DNA from: Magicicada septendecula
Lineage: Eukaryota; Arthropoda; Insecta; Hemiptera; Cicadidae
Reading direction: 5' to 3'
Assembly: GCA_034769895.1 (NCBI GenBank)
Contig: CM068370.1
Coordinates: forward strand, 35,291,747 to 35,355,746
DNA length: 64,000 nt
The notes under the pieces were generated by a model. The model had not been told where the DNA came from and ran no database searches. It saw only the letters and a list, made by a program, of their open reading frames with translations. How positions within the stretch are numbered: position 1 is the first letter of the stretch; each line of letters begins with the position of its first letter. This document shows, one piece after another, positions 34,280-45,610 of the stretch. The position numbers were made by a program, and so were the translations under genes.

Positions 34280-35698
34280 AAATGTCAACAAAGTTGAACG
34301 TATAAAAATATATCCTTCTATAAAGTAATCTTTCCTACTTTAGATGTTCTTCTAGCGTCCGTCTGTAATACACCTCTATTCAATTCTTCTGTGCGAGTAC
34401 AAGCTCTATAATAGTTCTTATTTTTCCCGTTCTTCGAACTTCTGTCTACCGGCCTTTCAAAGTTGATGCTACCCCATTGTTCCAGGTTTCCTTTGGTACT
34501 CGCCCAACTATCAATCTTTCTATTGGACTGACCAAACCGTTTAAGCTAAGTTTCTGTTTTTTTAATAATCGTTTGTATTCTTAATTGATAACAGTTTATC
34601 CTGCTTCTTGTGACCGTCGCTTAGTTCACATCTGTCGCTTGCAATTTACATTACTTTGAGCTCAGCAGTACTCGATGCTCAATCAAGTGTATTACGGTTG
34701 GCATGAAAACTGTTATATAAATTTCCCTTTTGCCCTCAATCTTATTTTTTGTTCTTATAAAAATTTTGTTTAGACTTTGAAGCCCAGGGTACCCACTGGT
34801 TCGTCTTCAGCTTCTGTATATCCCTACTTAAATAAATCAAGTTGCTCTCTCTCTACATAACTGAAAACTCTATCCGGCAAACTTTGTTTCTTTCTCTTTT
34901 ACCATGACCTTTGTTTTGGTTTCAAGTAATTTTTATGAAAATAATTGACCCCACAGACATTTTAAAATATGTCAACAAATAATATTTACTTGAATTTAAA
35001 ATATTTTCGTCTGCAGTTTTCATTTTTCATGTCCTCTTTTCGAGCTTTTCAGGACAAATCTCTGTCACCTTGTCATTAACGTTTTGGTGTCAGTTCTCGG
35101 CTGTAATATTTTTAATTTTGTTTACACTCCTTTTATATTCTCTTACAACTTTACTTTAATATTTACATGACCCACACTGTTAGTGTCTTACTTCCAGGTG
35201 CTGGTGGTTGTTAATAACAGCTTCGGCGGCGCATTAATTAGTAGTCTAGATATTTCTCACGAGGATACAAATAAAATTAAGGAGGAACGCTGAACGAATG
35301 TTTAGATCCAAATGGAAAACATCAAAATATAACCTAACATATTGTTTGAATAATGAAGCTAGCCTTATATATTATTTAATTCAAAATAAAATTTAAACGA
35401 TAAATACAATTTAGCGGTTAACTCTAACTTTTGCTAAACTTGTTTTGAAGATATGTTTGACCAAATACTAAGTAAGATAGAAATATAGTACAAAACGTTT
35501 GGTAACAGTACGATACTTGGTGCAAAAGTACAAGGCTATTGGAAAGTTACCAGTCAGGAACAGAAAAGTACTGAGACAAGGGATGGTAACCTGGCTGTTT
35601 GTTTGTTTTGTTGTGTTCGTTGAGGACAAGGGTGTTTACCTGCTATGTTAAGTTGACGCTTCCGAGTGTAGGAAAGATATATAAACGGGGAAGGTTTT
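34280..35698. other. intergenic sequence, nothing recognised
   Basis: Pyrimidine-rich 34320-34900, AT-rich beyond. No coding-like frame or clear repeat. Confidence 0.4.
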
Positions 35699-35711
35699 TA
35701 ACCAGGTTGTT

Positions 35712-36747
35712 CCTTCTCCCAGACTGCTACGTTCATTTGATCGGCAGCTTTCTGCGAGACCGTAGCTTCCGAGTGAGAGTAGACCACGCTCTCTCTTCGG
35801 AGAGGCGTATTACCGCTGGTGTCCCTCAGGGAAGTGTCCTTGGGCCTCTTCTGTTCTCGTTGTTTGTCAACGACACGCCCCGAGTTCCTGGAGTGAAACT
35901 GTCGCTGTTCGCGGACGACACTGCGGCTTTTGCCTCAGAGCCGAACGCGAGTTATGCGGCCGTTAAGCTCCAGCGCCAACTCGACGCGTATGTCGGGTGG
36001 ACCGATGACTGGAGAGTTGCCGTTAACGCTTCCAAGAGCGCCGCGGTAATATTCTCGCGACAACGCAAGCGGCCTCGGCCGCTTAAAGTAGGCCCCGTCG
36101 AGGTGCCCTGGACCAACAGCGTCAAGTACCTCGGGCTCCACGTGGATTCCCGACTCACCTGGCGAACCCATGCAAATTACATCCGACAACGCGCTTCGGC
36201 GCAACTCAGTAGACTCTGGCCCGTGCTATCTAATCCGGCAATGACCCCCCGGCTAGGTAAGCTCATAGTCAACACGTACGTGTTGCCGGTGATTACCTAC
36301 GCCTGTCCTGTTTGGGGATACCTGGCTCGTGGTCATAGAATCACGCTCCAGCGCGTACTCGACCGGGGACTGAAGCTCGCGTGCAAAGTCCCCCGGAGGT
36401 ACTCTTCTCGTCTTTTGAGGAGAGGACTCGGTGTCCGCTCTCTTGATGACACCGTGAGACGCCTGGCGCGACGATTCTATGTTCGTTCCGACAGAGTGAC
36501 CCACAATTCCCTCATTGCCGGACTTGGTAAATACACCCCGCGACCAGGTGAGTCCTGGAAGCGACCTCGTTTGCTAGTCCCGGTGGTATAATCCACCAAT
36601 CGCAGGTCGTTTCAGACCCCCCCCATAAGTAGATAAAAGTATAAATTGAACTCCAACAGACCCAGTGGCAGGAGTCCTTTCTGAGACTCGGGACACTGTA
36701 CTACTCGCGACCCGCGCTTCGCGCGGGCCGCGCAACCCCCAGTTGTG
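35712..36747 (+). mobile_element. Jockey-type LINE, 5'-truncated, with reverse-transcriptase open frame
   Basis: Bounded by the 13-base target duplication TAACCAGGTTGTT (35699-35711 and 36748-36760). An open frame runs from the left border to the stop at 36589-36591. It shows ITAGVPQGSVLGPLLFSLFV, LSLFADDTAAF (catalytic DD), VKYLGLHVDSRLTWRTH and VLPVITYACPVWGY, in the order expected for palm and thumb of a Jockey-clade reverse transcriptase, which would copy the element RNA at a nicked target. The N-terminal endonuclease and fingers are missing, so it is a dead-on-arrival copy. It is much richer in GC than its surroundings, and the frame is still open, suggesting recent insertion. No poly(A) tail; the 3' end reads AACCCCCAGTTGTG. 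Confidence 0.88.
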
Positions 36748-37047
36748 TAACCAGGTTGTTGTTTCCATCTGAAGATGAGGCGAGGATTACATGACAGTTC
36801 CCCACACTGACACTTCCACACACTGCCAAAAATACTGACACTTCCCCACAGCCCTTGGACGCGGCTACCTGATTAATGACTCAGAAATAATCTCGACTGA
36901 CAATTCCACACAAATCCCCCCCCCCCAAGGCTACAGCGCGACTCCCCCCCAAACTACCTCCCGCCACCCCAAATAAAAAAGATTAATAATAGATTATTAT
37001 TAGTCTATACTGTACTAATAATAATATATCTATACTAATAAAGCAGT

Positions 37048-37200
<153 letters not shown>

Positions 37201-37693
37201 GGCTTATCTCGAAAACGGCTACTTATAACTGCGCCCAAACTATACTTTAAAATATATAATGTGTAAACCAAATGTATATTTTATTTAACTGATGTGAACG
37301 AGCGCAGCGAGTTCGCCCTGGCGAATTGGCGAAGCGATTCGCTCGCCTGTAACATCAAGGCTCGCCCCACTGACCTTTAAAGTTAACATGTTATTCTTTT
37401 GGAGTGAAGAAAGGCGCTCGGTCTAGGTACTTCATTACTAATACGGTCTCGAAAATATCATTGATGTAGTGTAATTTCCATCAAAATAAAATAAATGCAA
37501 AGAGTCTGATTTCCATCACACTTTATCCAGGCTGTGGACTGGCAAAATAATAACAAAATTGATCATTTTGGTGTTGTTATCATTTTGGCGTGTTTAAAAT
37601 CAGCTTTTTCGGCTTCCTCATTTTTTGTGTATTTTTATTTTTTTTTGTATTTTTGGTTTTGGTCCAATTTTCTCAACAATAATAATTATTAAC

Positions 37694-38762
37694 CTACTCC
37701 ATTTTCTGTGAATAGGCAACTGCCTTCAGAAAACTTTTCATTTTTTTGTCATTTTCGAATTTTTTCTGGATTTTCTCAATCCGTCCGTCTAGTTTGACAT
37801 ATTTTCGTCTTCTTTTTTTCCCTTCCATGTTGAGCTCGGCCTTCAGAAATGCGCAGTTTGTCTTCTCAGCTTCCGTCTTCAACACTTTGACAACCTCTTT
37901 TAATTTGGGGTGAGGTCTCCCGACAAGATTGTTGAGTCGGTTGTTCCAGCCCTCAACAGCGTTCGTTGTCCTGTGCCGTGCTTGGTGGCAATTCCACATC
38001 TCGATTGGAATGTCTTGGTTGTCTAGCCAGTTTTCAACAAAGTAGTCAAAAACTGGCTAAGTTTGGAAATTTCTGGAGCTTGAGAGTGTATTTCCACCCA
38101 CCCATCGAGCACATCTTCAGGCTTTAAAAACGCAAGTGCTGCGCACATACGGACATGAAGGCTGATTTCGCTATTCTCTCGGTACTCCACCGACAATCCG
38201 AGATCCTGTACTTTTCTCCATAAGCATTTTGTCATGTGAAAATGACAGCCATGTATTTTTGTTGTTGGAAATACTTCTTGCAGAGAAGAAATGACAGCAG
38301 TTTCAAAATCCACGTTTATATTTTCTGGTCTCCACTCCAGAACAGCCTGGAGGAGGAGTCTGAACAGTCTCGTATACGTTTGCTTCTTCTTGTTTGGTAG
38401 AAGGGCGAATACGATAGGACATATTTTTGTCTCATCATTGCTACTCCCAAAATCGGCATGAATGGTATATATTTGACTAAACTGCTTGCTAGTACTCTTG
38501 AAAGTACCATCCATAAAAAAATGGCTAAAACACTTCAAGCTCTCTTTTCCTTTGCTGCCGCAAAAAACAATTATTCTATCTTCATTTCCGACATCAGCCA
38601 AAAGGAAAGACGAACCGTCAATCATAGTCAACGTATCGTTATCAAAAACTATATTTTCTCTGTGTTCCGGCTCTTTTGGGTTTCCCTGGGCATTGCTTCG
38701 GTGTCGATACAATGACCTCATCATAGACTCTGTCTTAGGCATTTCGGTAACGAAATCATAAC
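37694..38762 (-). pseudogene. MULE transposase exon 2 (DDE domain), single frameshift
   Basis: TTTTCAG acceptor at 38763-38769, then YDFVTEMPKTESMMRSLYRH and the MULE catalytic domain: FMDGTFKSTSKQFSQIYTIH (first Asp), NINVDFETAV (second Asp), IHGCHFHMTKCLWRKVQDLG (the C-x-H element), and in the C-terminal part TTNAVEGWNNRLN (catalytic Glu). The frame breaks once near 38050: upstream reading ends in a stop at 38023, while the downstream frame continues FVENWLDNQDIPIEMWNCHQ to a TAG at 37696-37694. One base at a T run accounts for it. Otherwise all catalytic blocks are present, so the element decayed recently, or the base is a sequencing error. Confidence 0.85.
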
Positions 38763-39371
38763 CTGAAAACAAGCCATATTTAATAAAATTCTCTCTCGGT
38801 AGAACTTCCAAAAAACTATTTTTTAATTTTTTTTATTTTTTGCTGAAACGTTCTGAAATACCCCCAGATTTTAAAAATTATATTTTTTCACGAACACGTC
38901 AGGAAATCAGGGATAAATTGACTTTTTAAAACATTATTACATGGGTACTCAAATTGTGCGGAGTTGTATTATGAACAAGAATATAGAAAAACATCGGAGA
39001 CAATCTGGGAAAAAAGTCAACTTTTTAGAAATATTACATTGGGTAGGCCTACTAAAATCTTGAAATTGAATACCAACATACTATTTAAGAGTCTGCAGAG
39101 GCTGCCGGCCATGTTGGATTTACTACCATAAGAACAATGCTATATAGTGATCCAAATGACACCGTTATTAATGGTCCAAAATTTGTGATTGAGGCGATTT
39201 AACTCAAAAACCCCTGAACCGATTGAGCTGAAACTTTGTATGAAGGTAGATACTAAATATACCAGATGACTAATTTCAAATTAACAGTTTTTTATTTACA
39301 TATGTGTTGTTTGAATGAGTGTACTAAATTCACTCAGTGGTACTACTAAAACTAATGCTAAGGACACATAC

Positions 39372-39696
39372 CTTTATCATGAAGGTCACCCATGGCATCG
39401 TCGTAAATTTGACTAACGCTGGCATCTTCTTCACGCGCTCTCTTCACTGCCTTTTGGACGCGCTTCGAAACCTCTAAACGTGCAACATCAGGAACACCAC
39501 ACTGATGCTCACTGTTTGGTCCACGTGTTAAAATGTTATCTTTGGACTGAATTGATGAATAACACTTTTTCGAATACTTGAAAACACACACCCACGTCAC
39601 AACACCACTTTTCGCCATTCTTAACTTTTGGTATTCGTAACCTTCATGGTAAACGCACTCCCTTCCCTTAGATGTCCGACCTAATTCTAACTCCAT
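39372..39696 (-). CDS. MULE transposase exon 1 (FLYWCH zinc finger)
   Basis: ATG at 39696-39694. Encodes GRTSKGRECVYHEGYEYQKL, WVCVFKYSKKC and NSEHQC: the FLYWCH-type zinc-binding fold that heads many insect MULE transposases and probably binds the terminal repeats. The usual final histidine is a cysteine here (HQC rather than HxH). A basic helix follows (SKRVQKAVKRAREEDASVSQ). The exon ends GATAAAG at a GTATGT donor; splicing to 38762 restores HDKGYDFVTEMP in frame. Confidence 0.8.
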
Positions 39697-40232
39697 AGTA
39701 GTCACGATGCTAACACGGCAAGAATCAAAACGGCAATGCCAGTAGACTGCGTAGGTACTTGCTTCCCAAAGAATTTATACCTGCTACCCCACGGAATGTG
39801 ACCGCATAATCCAGGAATCCAACAACAACAGGTCACTGCCCCAAGGGGGTAATCCCACAGAGCGTAGAATAACCAGAGCGGCATACAGTGGTGGCGTGCA
39901 AAATGCGCTATACTTATACTTCAAAGGCTAGTATGGGGAGGAGCCCTTGGAAATTTCTCATTTTTAATGTACTACTACACATAATAATATATAGCTGAAG
40001 AGTATTAAATAGACGCATCAAATAATGTATAATAAATGTACGGGAAGTGGATGGTAGCATTTTTATTTTCTTGGTAGCCTTTGGGGGGGGGGAATGTGTG
40101 TGGAATTGTCAGTCGAGATTATTTCTGAGTCATTAATCAGGTAGTCGCGTCCAAGGGCTGTGGGGAAGTGTCAGTATTTTTTGCAGTGTGTGGAAGTGTC
40201 AGTGTGGGGAACTGTCCAGACAGCGAGGCGAG

Positions 40233-41190
40233 AGGCTTGAAAGCGCTCATGGAAGTGTAAGTGAGTATTAGTGGTAGCAACACAAGTTTAGCAAAAGTCG
40301 AAATAAAATATTATTTAATACCATATAACAATAATGGCACGTAAGATATTATTTGCAACATTATTCCAAAAGTCGTATTTGAATTACTTTTAAATCAGTT
40401 CACCTAACAATATAAAATTTATTATTTACCCATTTTAGTTGATCTATTTTTTTTTAGTACATAGAACACGACATCATTAACAAAACGAATTTCGTTAAAA
40501 ATTCGTTAAAAAGGTACTTTTTTTCTGCCGAAGACATTTCCAACGTAATAACTAGGTTAACTTGTGACATTTTTAGAAATGTTTTTTTATTCTTTTGAGT
40601 GTAGAGAAATGTCTTTCAAGGTCATTAGAATGTATTAACATTAACATTAATTGTATTAAGAGGTCAGTGAATCTTACAATACACATAGCTGTATTATTAA
40701 GTCGAGTGTACTGATGCCCCGTAATAATATAAATCATGAGACTGGTTCTGCTTGATGATTACGTGAGAAAAATGATTTTTTTATTCATTTAAATGAGTTT
40801 ATTAATTCATCAAATGAATCTTGTTTACAACGCAAACGTTAAATTAATATGTGGAACCACTAACAGGATACATGAGAACAAGAAACGACAAGAGCCTAAA
40901 ATTCAATTTATTCTGTGGTTGTAAAGTATGAATAATTACCGTGGAAATTTCAGAAATACATTTTTCTAATATGAAGTTCTTATGAGGGTGTAAAAACAGA
41001 TGAGAGCTAACAGAACTGTAAATCAAGACGTTTGCGACGATTTCAATATATTATCAGTGAAAAAATAATAGATCTCATACAAAAAATGGACAGAAGACTT
41101 GGAAAGAGTGGGTAATGACCGATTGCTTAAACAGTCTCTCAGTCACAGAGTAATGGGTGGAGGAATACAGAACGACCAAAGAAAATATCG
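40233..41190. other. AT-rich intergenic sequence, nothing recognised
   Basis: No open frame above chance. Confidence 0.4.
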
Positions 41191-41194
41191 GTAT

Positions 41195-41400
41195 GGAGAA
41201 CCATACATGACTTCCATGAGATTTGTACTTAAAATCATATTCGAAATGAAATATTTCCATAGCAACTACTTCTTTCTTCAGCCTTAACCACAGTATTGTG
41301 GTCACTAACGTATACACCCTTATTTTAGCGCACTCGATTTTCACTGATGATGGCAGTCGATAGCACTGCCGAAACGTCTGGTTTTGCAGAAAACGTTGGG
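41195..41400 (+). repeat. ribozyme-bearing repeat, copy at 41.2 kb
   Basis: Shares GGTATGGAGAACCATACATG, a TTAACCACAGTATTGTGGTC palindrome and the hammerhead-like block with 45117-45540 and the inverted 56730-57140. Confidence 0.7.
41344..41378 (+). ncRNA. hammerhead ribozyme-like motif
   Basis: CTGATGA, GGCAGT/ACTGCC hairpin with seven-base loop, GAAA, CGTC. Core and helix II are perfect; one extra T sits between CTGATGA and helix II, as in all copies of this family. Helix I would use CA/TG plus TTTTC/GAAAA across an internal loop. Confidence 0.55.
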
Positions 41401-41502
41401 TCACGTGTTTTATTTTTCAAACACATATGAATCGTTCCACTGATACGTCTAAATTTTGTTAGCTTAAAAAAAATCTAAAATTTTCGCTACAACATCTGAA
41501 AC

Positions 41503-42075
41503 GATGGAATTTCAGGGCACGTATCCTATAAGAACTAAGATAGTCGTGAGTAATCAGATTTTGGATCAGGTTAGTCATTTTAATTACTTGAGTTGTTTTA
41601 TCTCATATGGAACTGGATATTGATTGGGATAGTAAGCTAACAAAATTTTGTTGAACGATTCATAGGTACCTGAAAAATAAAGAACGAAAGGATACCCGAA
41701 TGAAATTTTATAAAACTGTGGGAGTCCCCACATTCCTGTATGCCAGTGAGACATGGACTCTTGGTAAAAGGGACGTGCAGAGGATTCACTCAGCCAAAAT
41801 GAAATTTCTAAGAGGGACGCAAGGTTGTTCTTTCTTGGATCAGAGAAGAAGGATATTAGACGCGATTTAAACATTGTATCATTGCACCAAAAGGTTGAAG
41901 ACCACAGAAGGAGATGGTGTGAACACTTGAACCGCATGCCTGATATCCGTCTACCTGTGGTTGCCTTGCCTTGTCACCCTACTGGGAAGAGAGATGTCGG
42001 CAGACCGAGGAGGAGATGGGTTTTGGAATAGGTCTAAAGCCTAGTCCTTGGAGTGGCGATGATGATGTAATTTTC
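41503..42075 (+). mobile_element. LINE reverse-transcriptase C-terminal relic
   Basis: Three frames in turn show MEFQGTYPIRTKIVVSNQIL, ERKDTRMKFYKTVGVPTFLY then ASETWTLGKRDVQRIHSAKM, and WCEHLNRMPDIRLP with GKRDVGRPRRRW. Same general LINE type as 16005-16532; ends CCTTGGAGTGGCGATGATGATG-like tail. Confidence 0.75.
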
Positions 42076-42079
42076 CTGC

Positions 42080-42630
42080 AAATAGAGAGAGTTTTTGTTG
42101 CAATGTTGCCATAGTGTTCTTCTTCCCTGTAATAGCTATTGTTCTTGAAAAACAACTCGATAAATGTGTTTAATTCCGGGCAACATACACTTCATACGGT
42201 CAAAATATAATTTAAAAAAATGATCATTTACACGATACAAAAGCAGTAAAAAAATTACAACAAGAAAAAATACAAGAATTAGAAAACCCACGTGAACGAA
42301 AAAACGAAGAGAAGAGTTCCATAAATTAAGGGCTAAAAAACGAGAAAATAATATGTGGTGAATAAAGCTACAAAACGTCCACTGGAAATTCCCGAATAAA
42401 ATATGAAAAAGAAGTTTGGGTGCGTGTACCAGTAAGTGTGTACACGCGGAAGAAGTGAAACTTCTTTGGGTTATATCCATAATGTTTTGCTTATCCATTA
42501 TTATTATTATTTTTAACTATATACTTAAAATTTAATAGGATGGGAGGTGTATCAGTATAAGAAAAATTTTCATTTTTAGTAAATTAAAAATATTTTATTA
42601 TATACATTTACAGAAATTATTATTATTATT
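42080..42630. other. intergenic sequence, nothing recognised
   Basis: May include the 3' part of the neighbouring Helentron remnant; no end structure identified. Confidence 0.35.
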
Positions 42631-42634
42631 ATTA

Positions 42635-43605
42635 TTAATCTATTTCTTTAATATTTAGTGATATTTCATCATACACTTTTGTAACCAAAGGCTTATGGTA
42701 ACTAAAATAAGAAATGTATGTTTTACATTCAATATTATCCAGAAAGCTTGTGAATACTGCATTAATTGTCGTATTCGATTTTGTTGTAGATATTTTTTTA
42801 TCATTTTTTATAGACAAGTTTAAATTATCTTTTAAGAATTCAACCAGTTTTATAGATTTGTCTAATGCAAAATTGACATTGAAATCTCCAATTAAAATCA
42901 TAGGTTTTTTATGATAATCTTTACGAAATATGGCGGCACCTTGTGATGTATACGATAATAATGAACGACGGAGAAAATCAATAATATCATCTAATGTTTT
43001 ATTAGGAGAAATATACACTGCTACAATCACAAGTTTTTGCCCATTTTCCATTTTACATTCAGCCATACACAAATCGCCAACTGTAGATGCCATTGAACCA
43101 TAGACATCAGATTGAGTAACGTAAAAATCCATGGATGGAGTTATAATGTTAATAATATCGTCAGAATTTTGAAATATCCCGACACCTCCCGCTCTAATAT
43201 TTGGTCGTTTATATTTCAAAATGCAGTTGAAATTAAGAACAGATACGTCATCTTCATTGGCTAGCCAAGTTTCTGATAAAACTATGACATTTGAATTTTT
43301 CATAACTATATCTTTTAGATCAACAGCATGAGCTGTAAGACTTTGGCAATTAAAAGTGAATATTGATAAACCTTTTCTGTTATTGATGAAATTAACTAAA
43401 TTTTCATTTATAGCTTCTAGTTTGTTTAGTGAAAGTCGTTTAAATTCCGCTTGCAAATCAATTGTTGATGATGATCGTCTTCGGCCATTTTTATCTTCTC
43501 GTTGTTCTGTGTCGTAATATGTAATCCTTCAATACTCGTCACACGTGATAAAGCAACGTATAATAACGATTGAGAATGACGTCGATCGTATTCATAAACA
43601 ATTTT
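42635..43605 (-). pseudogene. Helentron-type helicase C-terminus fused to endonuclease, truncated
   Basis: Minus strand. 43605-43490 encodes KIVYEYDRRHSQSLLYVALS then RVTSIEGLHITTQ, the last conserved motif of Pif1-type helicases as used in Helitron transposases. After one frame shift near 43495 it continues KNGRRRSSSTIDL into a 273-codon frame (43456-42635) with LSIFTFNCQSLTAHAVDLKD, VIVLSETW, GVGIFQNSDD, KPMILIGDFNVNF and YFSYHKPLVT: an endonuclease/exonuclease/phosphatase-fold nuclease (catalytic SETW and GDFN boxes; the usual final SDH appears as SYH). Rep-helicase plus such a nuclease is the Helentron arrangement. The Rep domain and most of the helicase are absent. Confidence 0.75.
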
Positions 43606-43769
43606 TAACATATATATCATTAAATTATGTAGGACTAGGTAGATTATTTTTTACATATCGTTAACTTAAAATATTCGTAATATAACTATATATAACTGCA
43701 ATAATTATATATAACTGTACATTTCCTCATTTTGGTATACTACTAAACACATATACACACACATGCATG

Positions 43770-43870
43770 CATATAACGCATAACGCGTAACGCATAACGA
43801 ACATTGTTCCTACCGTGCCCAAAGAAGTTTCATGCATATAACGCATAACGCGTAACGAACATTTTTCCTA
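43770..43870. repeat. short direct repeat
   Basis: ATATAACGCATAACGCGTAA ... CCTACCGTGCCC occurs twice (about 43770-43821 and 43836-43880) with small differences. Confidence 0.75.
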
Positions 43871-44685
43871 CCGTGCCCGGTTGCGACTCTGCAGCTGTGC
43901 ACGATGTTTAGCGAAAGGAGTTTTGAAAAATGCTAGCATAGAAGGTATCCGTGGTAGCTGATTAAGATGGAGTGTTATTCAGGCATCATGTCACCATGAC
44001 ACAATTAGTTGTTTTGGGAAGCCCGATGCGGTACAGCAGGATCGTTCTCGGCTACTATGTTCCAATTCTAACCACCTTGGCTGCATCTCAACTGACGTCT
44101 CCGTGACTGTCCCTACAGTCAGTGGCGGCTCGTCGTAAGGTTCAATTGTTCAGTGAACCCCCATAAATGATTTAAATATGTTTAAGGATTTGTTGAGATA
44201 ATGGTTTCACATATAAATAACAAGATTTGCAGGATTAATCTTGTTGACTGAGCAGTAATGGATTCGCGTAATAGGCGAATTGCTCGCTAGTATTGCTGGG
44301 GGGTGCAAAACAGCTCTCAGCACCTCCTGGACTGTGTAGACAGCTTTGGAGGGGGAAATCAGTGTACACAAAATTACATTCAACAGTCGCTAAACCCGAA
44401 TATTAGCGATAGAGACGAATAGTTCCGACGAGGGGCAAACCCCATTGATGGGGAATTTTAAGATTTTCGTAATACGGGCCAATCACCATTATTATGATTT
44501 TTACCACATGATTTGTCCGTTTACCATCAGTTTTGTGTCAGAATTCTCTATTTCATTTAGGATGCAATGAAAATGTGTGCAGTAAAGTCTTAAAATCAAA
44601 TCAAATAGTTAAGTAGTTGTATTCCGAAAATAAAGTGTGTTTAATGTAGTCATTAAATAATTGTATTAACTTTTTCAGTGAAGGG

Positions 44686-45112
44686 TTAGTGAGGATCGGT
44701 CAAAAATAACACAAATTTTTAAATTATTTTGTCGACGTTTCGACAATGTTTATTGTCATCTTCAGGACCTGTGTATGACATACAAAAGAAATGTCAAACA
44801 CAACAGAACAATATAATATTTGGGTGAAAGTGTTATTAAATATGTGAGTGTGTGTGCGTGCGTATGTATGTATCTATATGTGAAGACTTGAGATAGTCTG
44901 TTTACATCTTCCAATATTATCTTTAAGAAAACGAGAAAATTATAGTATGACAGAACTTAATATATACACTATTTCAATTTAAATTACTATATGTACGATA
45001 TTTTAATTAATTAAACAAACAGTAATCAAAAATTGGATATTAGATTGGTACACAAAACGTTTATACATACAGCAGTCAACATATAGCATAGTAAAATATA
45101 TTACCTATACTA
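44686..45112. repeat. 430-base repeat, ribozyme-bearing family, copy 2
   Basis: Collinear with 31212-31650 and better preserved; contains the complete motif at 44734-44765. Starts AAGGGTTAGTGAGGATCGGT. Confidence 0.7.
44734..44765 (-). ncRNA. hammerhead ribozyme-like motif (best helix II)
   Basis: Minus strand: GTC, CTGAAGA, GACAAT-AAAC-ATTGTC hairpin (six perfect pairs, four-base loop), GAAA, CGTC, GAC. Helix I GTC/GAC, helix III self-complementary ACGT. Confidence 0.6.
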
Positions 45113-45116
45113 AATA

Positions 45117-45540
45117 TCGGTATGGAGAACCATACATGACTTCCATGTTCTAAGATTTATATTTAAAATCATTTTCGAAATAAAATATTACCATAGAAAC
45201 TACTTTTTATACTTACTGCTTTAGCCTTAACCACAGTAATGTGGTCACTAACGTATACCACCTCACGTTATCGCACTCGATTTTCACTGATGATGGAAGT
45301 CGATGGCACTGCCGAAACGTCTCGTTTTGCAGAAAACATTGCTCTACGGCCAAACAGGCCGGGAAGGTTTTTAAACAACAAACTACTTCTTTGCTGCCGA
45401 TAACGTAGTACACATACAAAAAATTCTCCCCTCCCCCTTCAACTATAATTTTCATTAATAGAAAATTACCCCCACCTCGTTCACCTAACCTCTTCATTTA
45501 TAGATATTTAATCTCCGTTTCTACAGTGGATTATTATGAG
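45117..45540 (+). repeat. ribozyme-bearing repeat, copy at 45.1 kb
   Basis: Same unit as the inverted 56730-57140 over about 420 bases, and as 41195-41400 over its first half. It holds the motif at 45287-45321 and ends TTTCTACAGTGGATTATTAT. Confidence 0.75.
45287..45321 (+). ncRNA. hammerhead ribozyme-like motif
   Basis: CTGATGA, hairpin GGAAGT/ACTGCC (one A-C mismatch), GAAA, CGTC. Core intact. Confidence 0.5.
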
Positions 45541-45610
45541 CTACTTATCAGGATACTTTATTTATTAAAATTAAGTACTTTACTCTTGTTAAAACATAAA
45601 ATGTTGCAGG

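Noticed and set aside
35599-35711. Start of the Jockey reverse-transcriptase protein at an upstream ATG
   Set aside because: The bases before 35712 are outside the target duplication, so the upstream open frame is chance flank.
38023-38050. Programmed frameshift in the MULE transposase
   Set aside because: No slippery heptamer with downstream structure that I can argue for, and MULEs are not known to use one; a simple one-base indel is likelier.
39702-39884. Minus-strand frame upstream of the MULE gene
   Set aside because: It lies in the presumed promoter side of the transposon and shows no domain; the FLYWCH exon has its own ATG at 39696.
41099-41404. Open frames across the 41.2-kb repeat on both strands
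   Set aside because: They translate a noncoding ribozyme-bearing repeat, and the same stretch elsewhere is not open.
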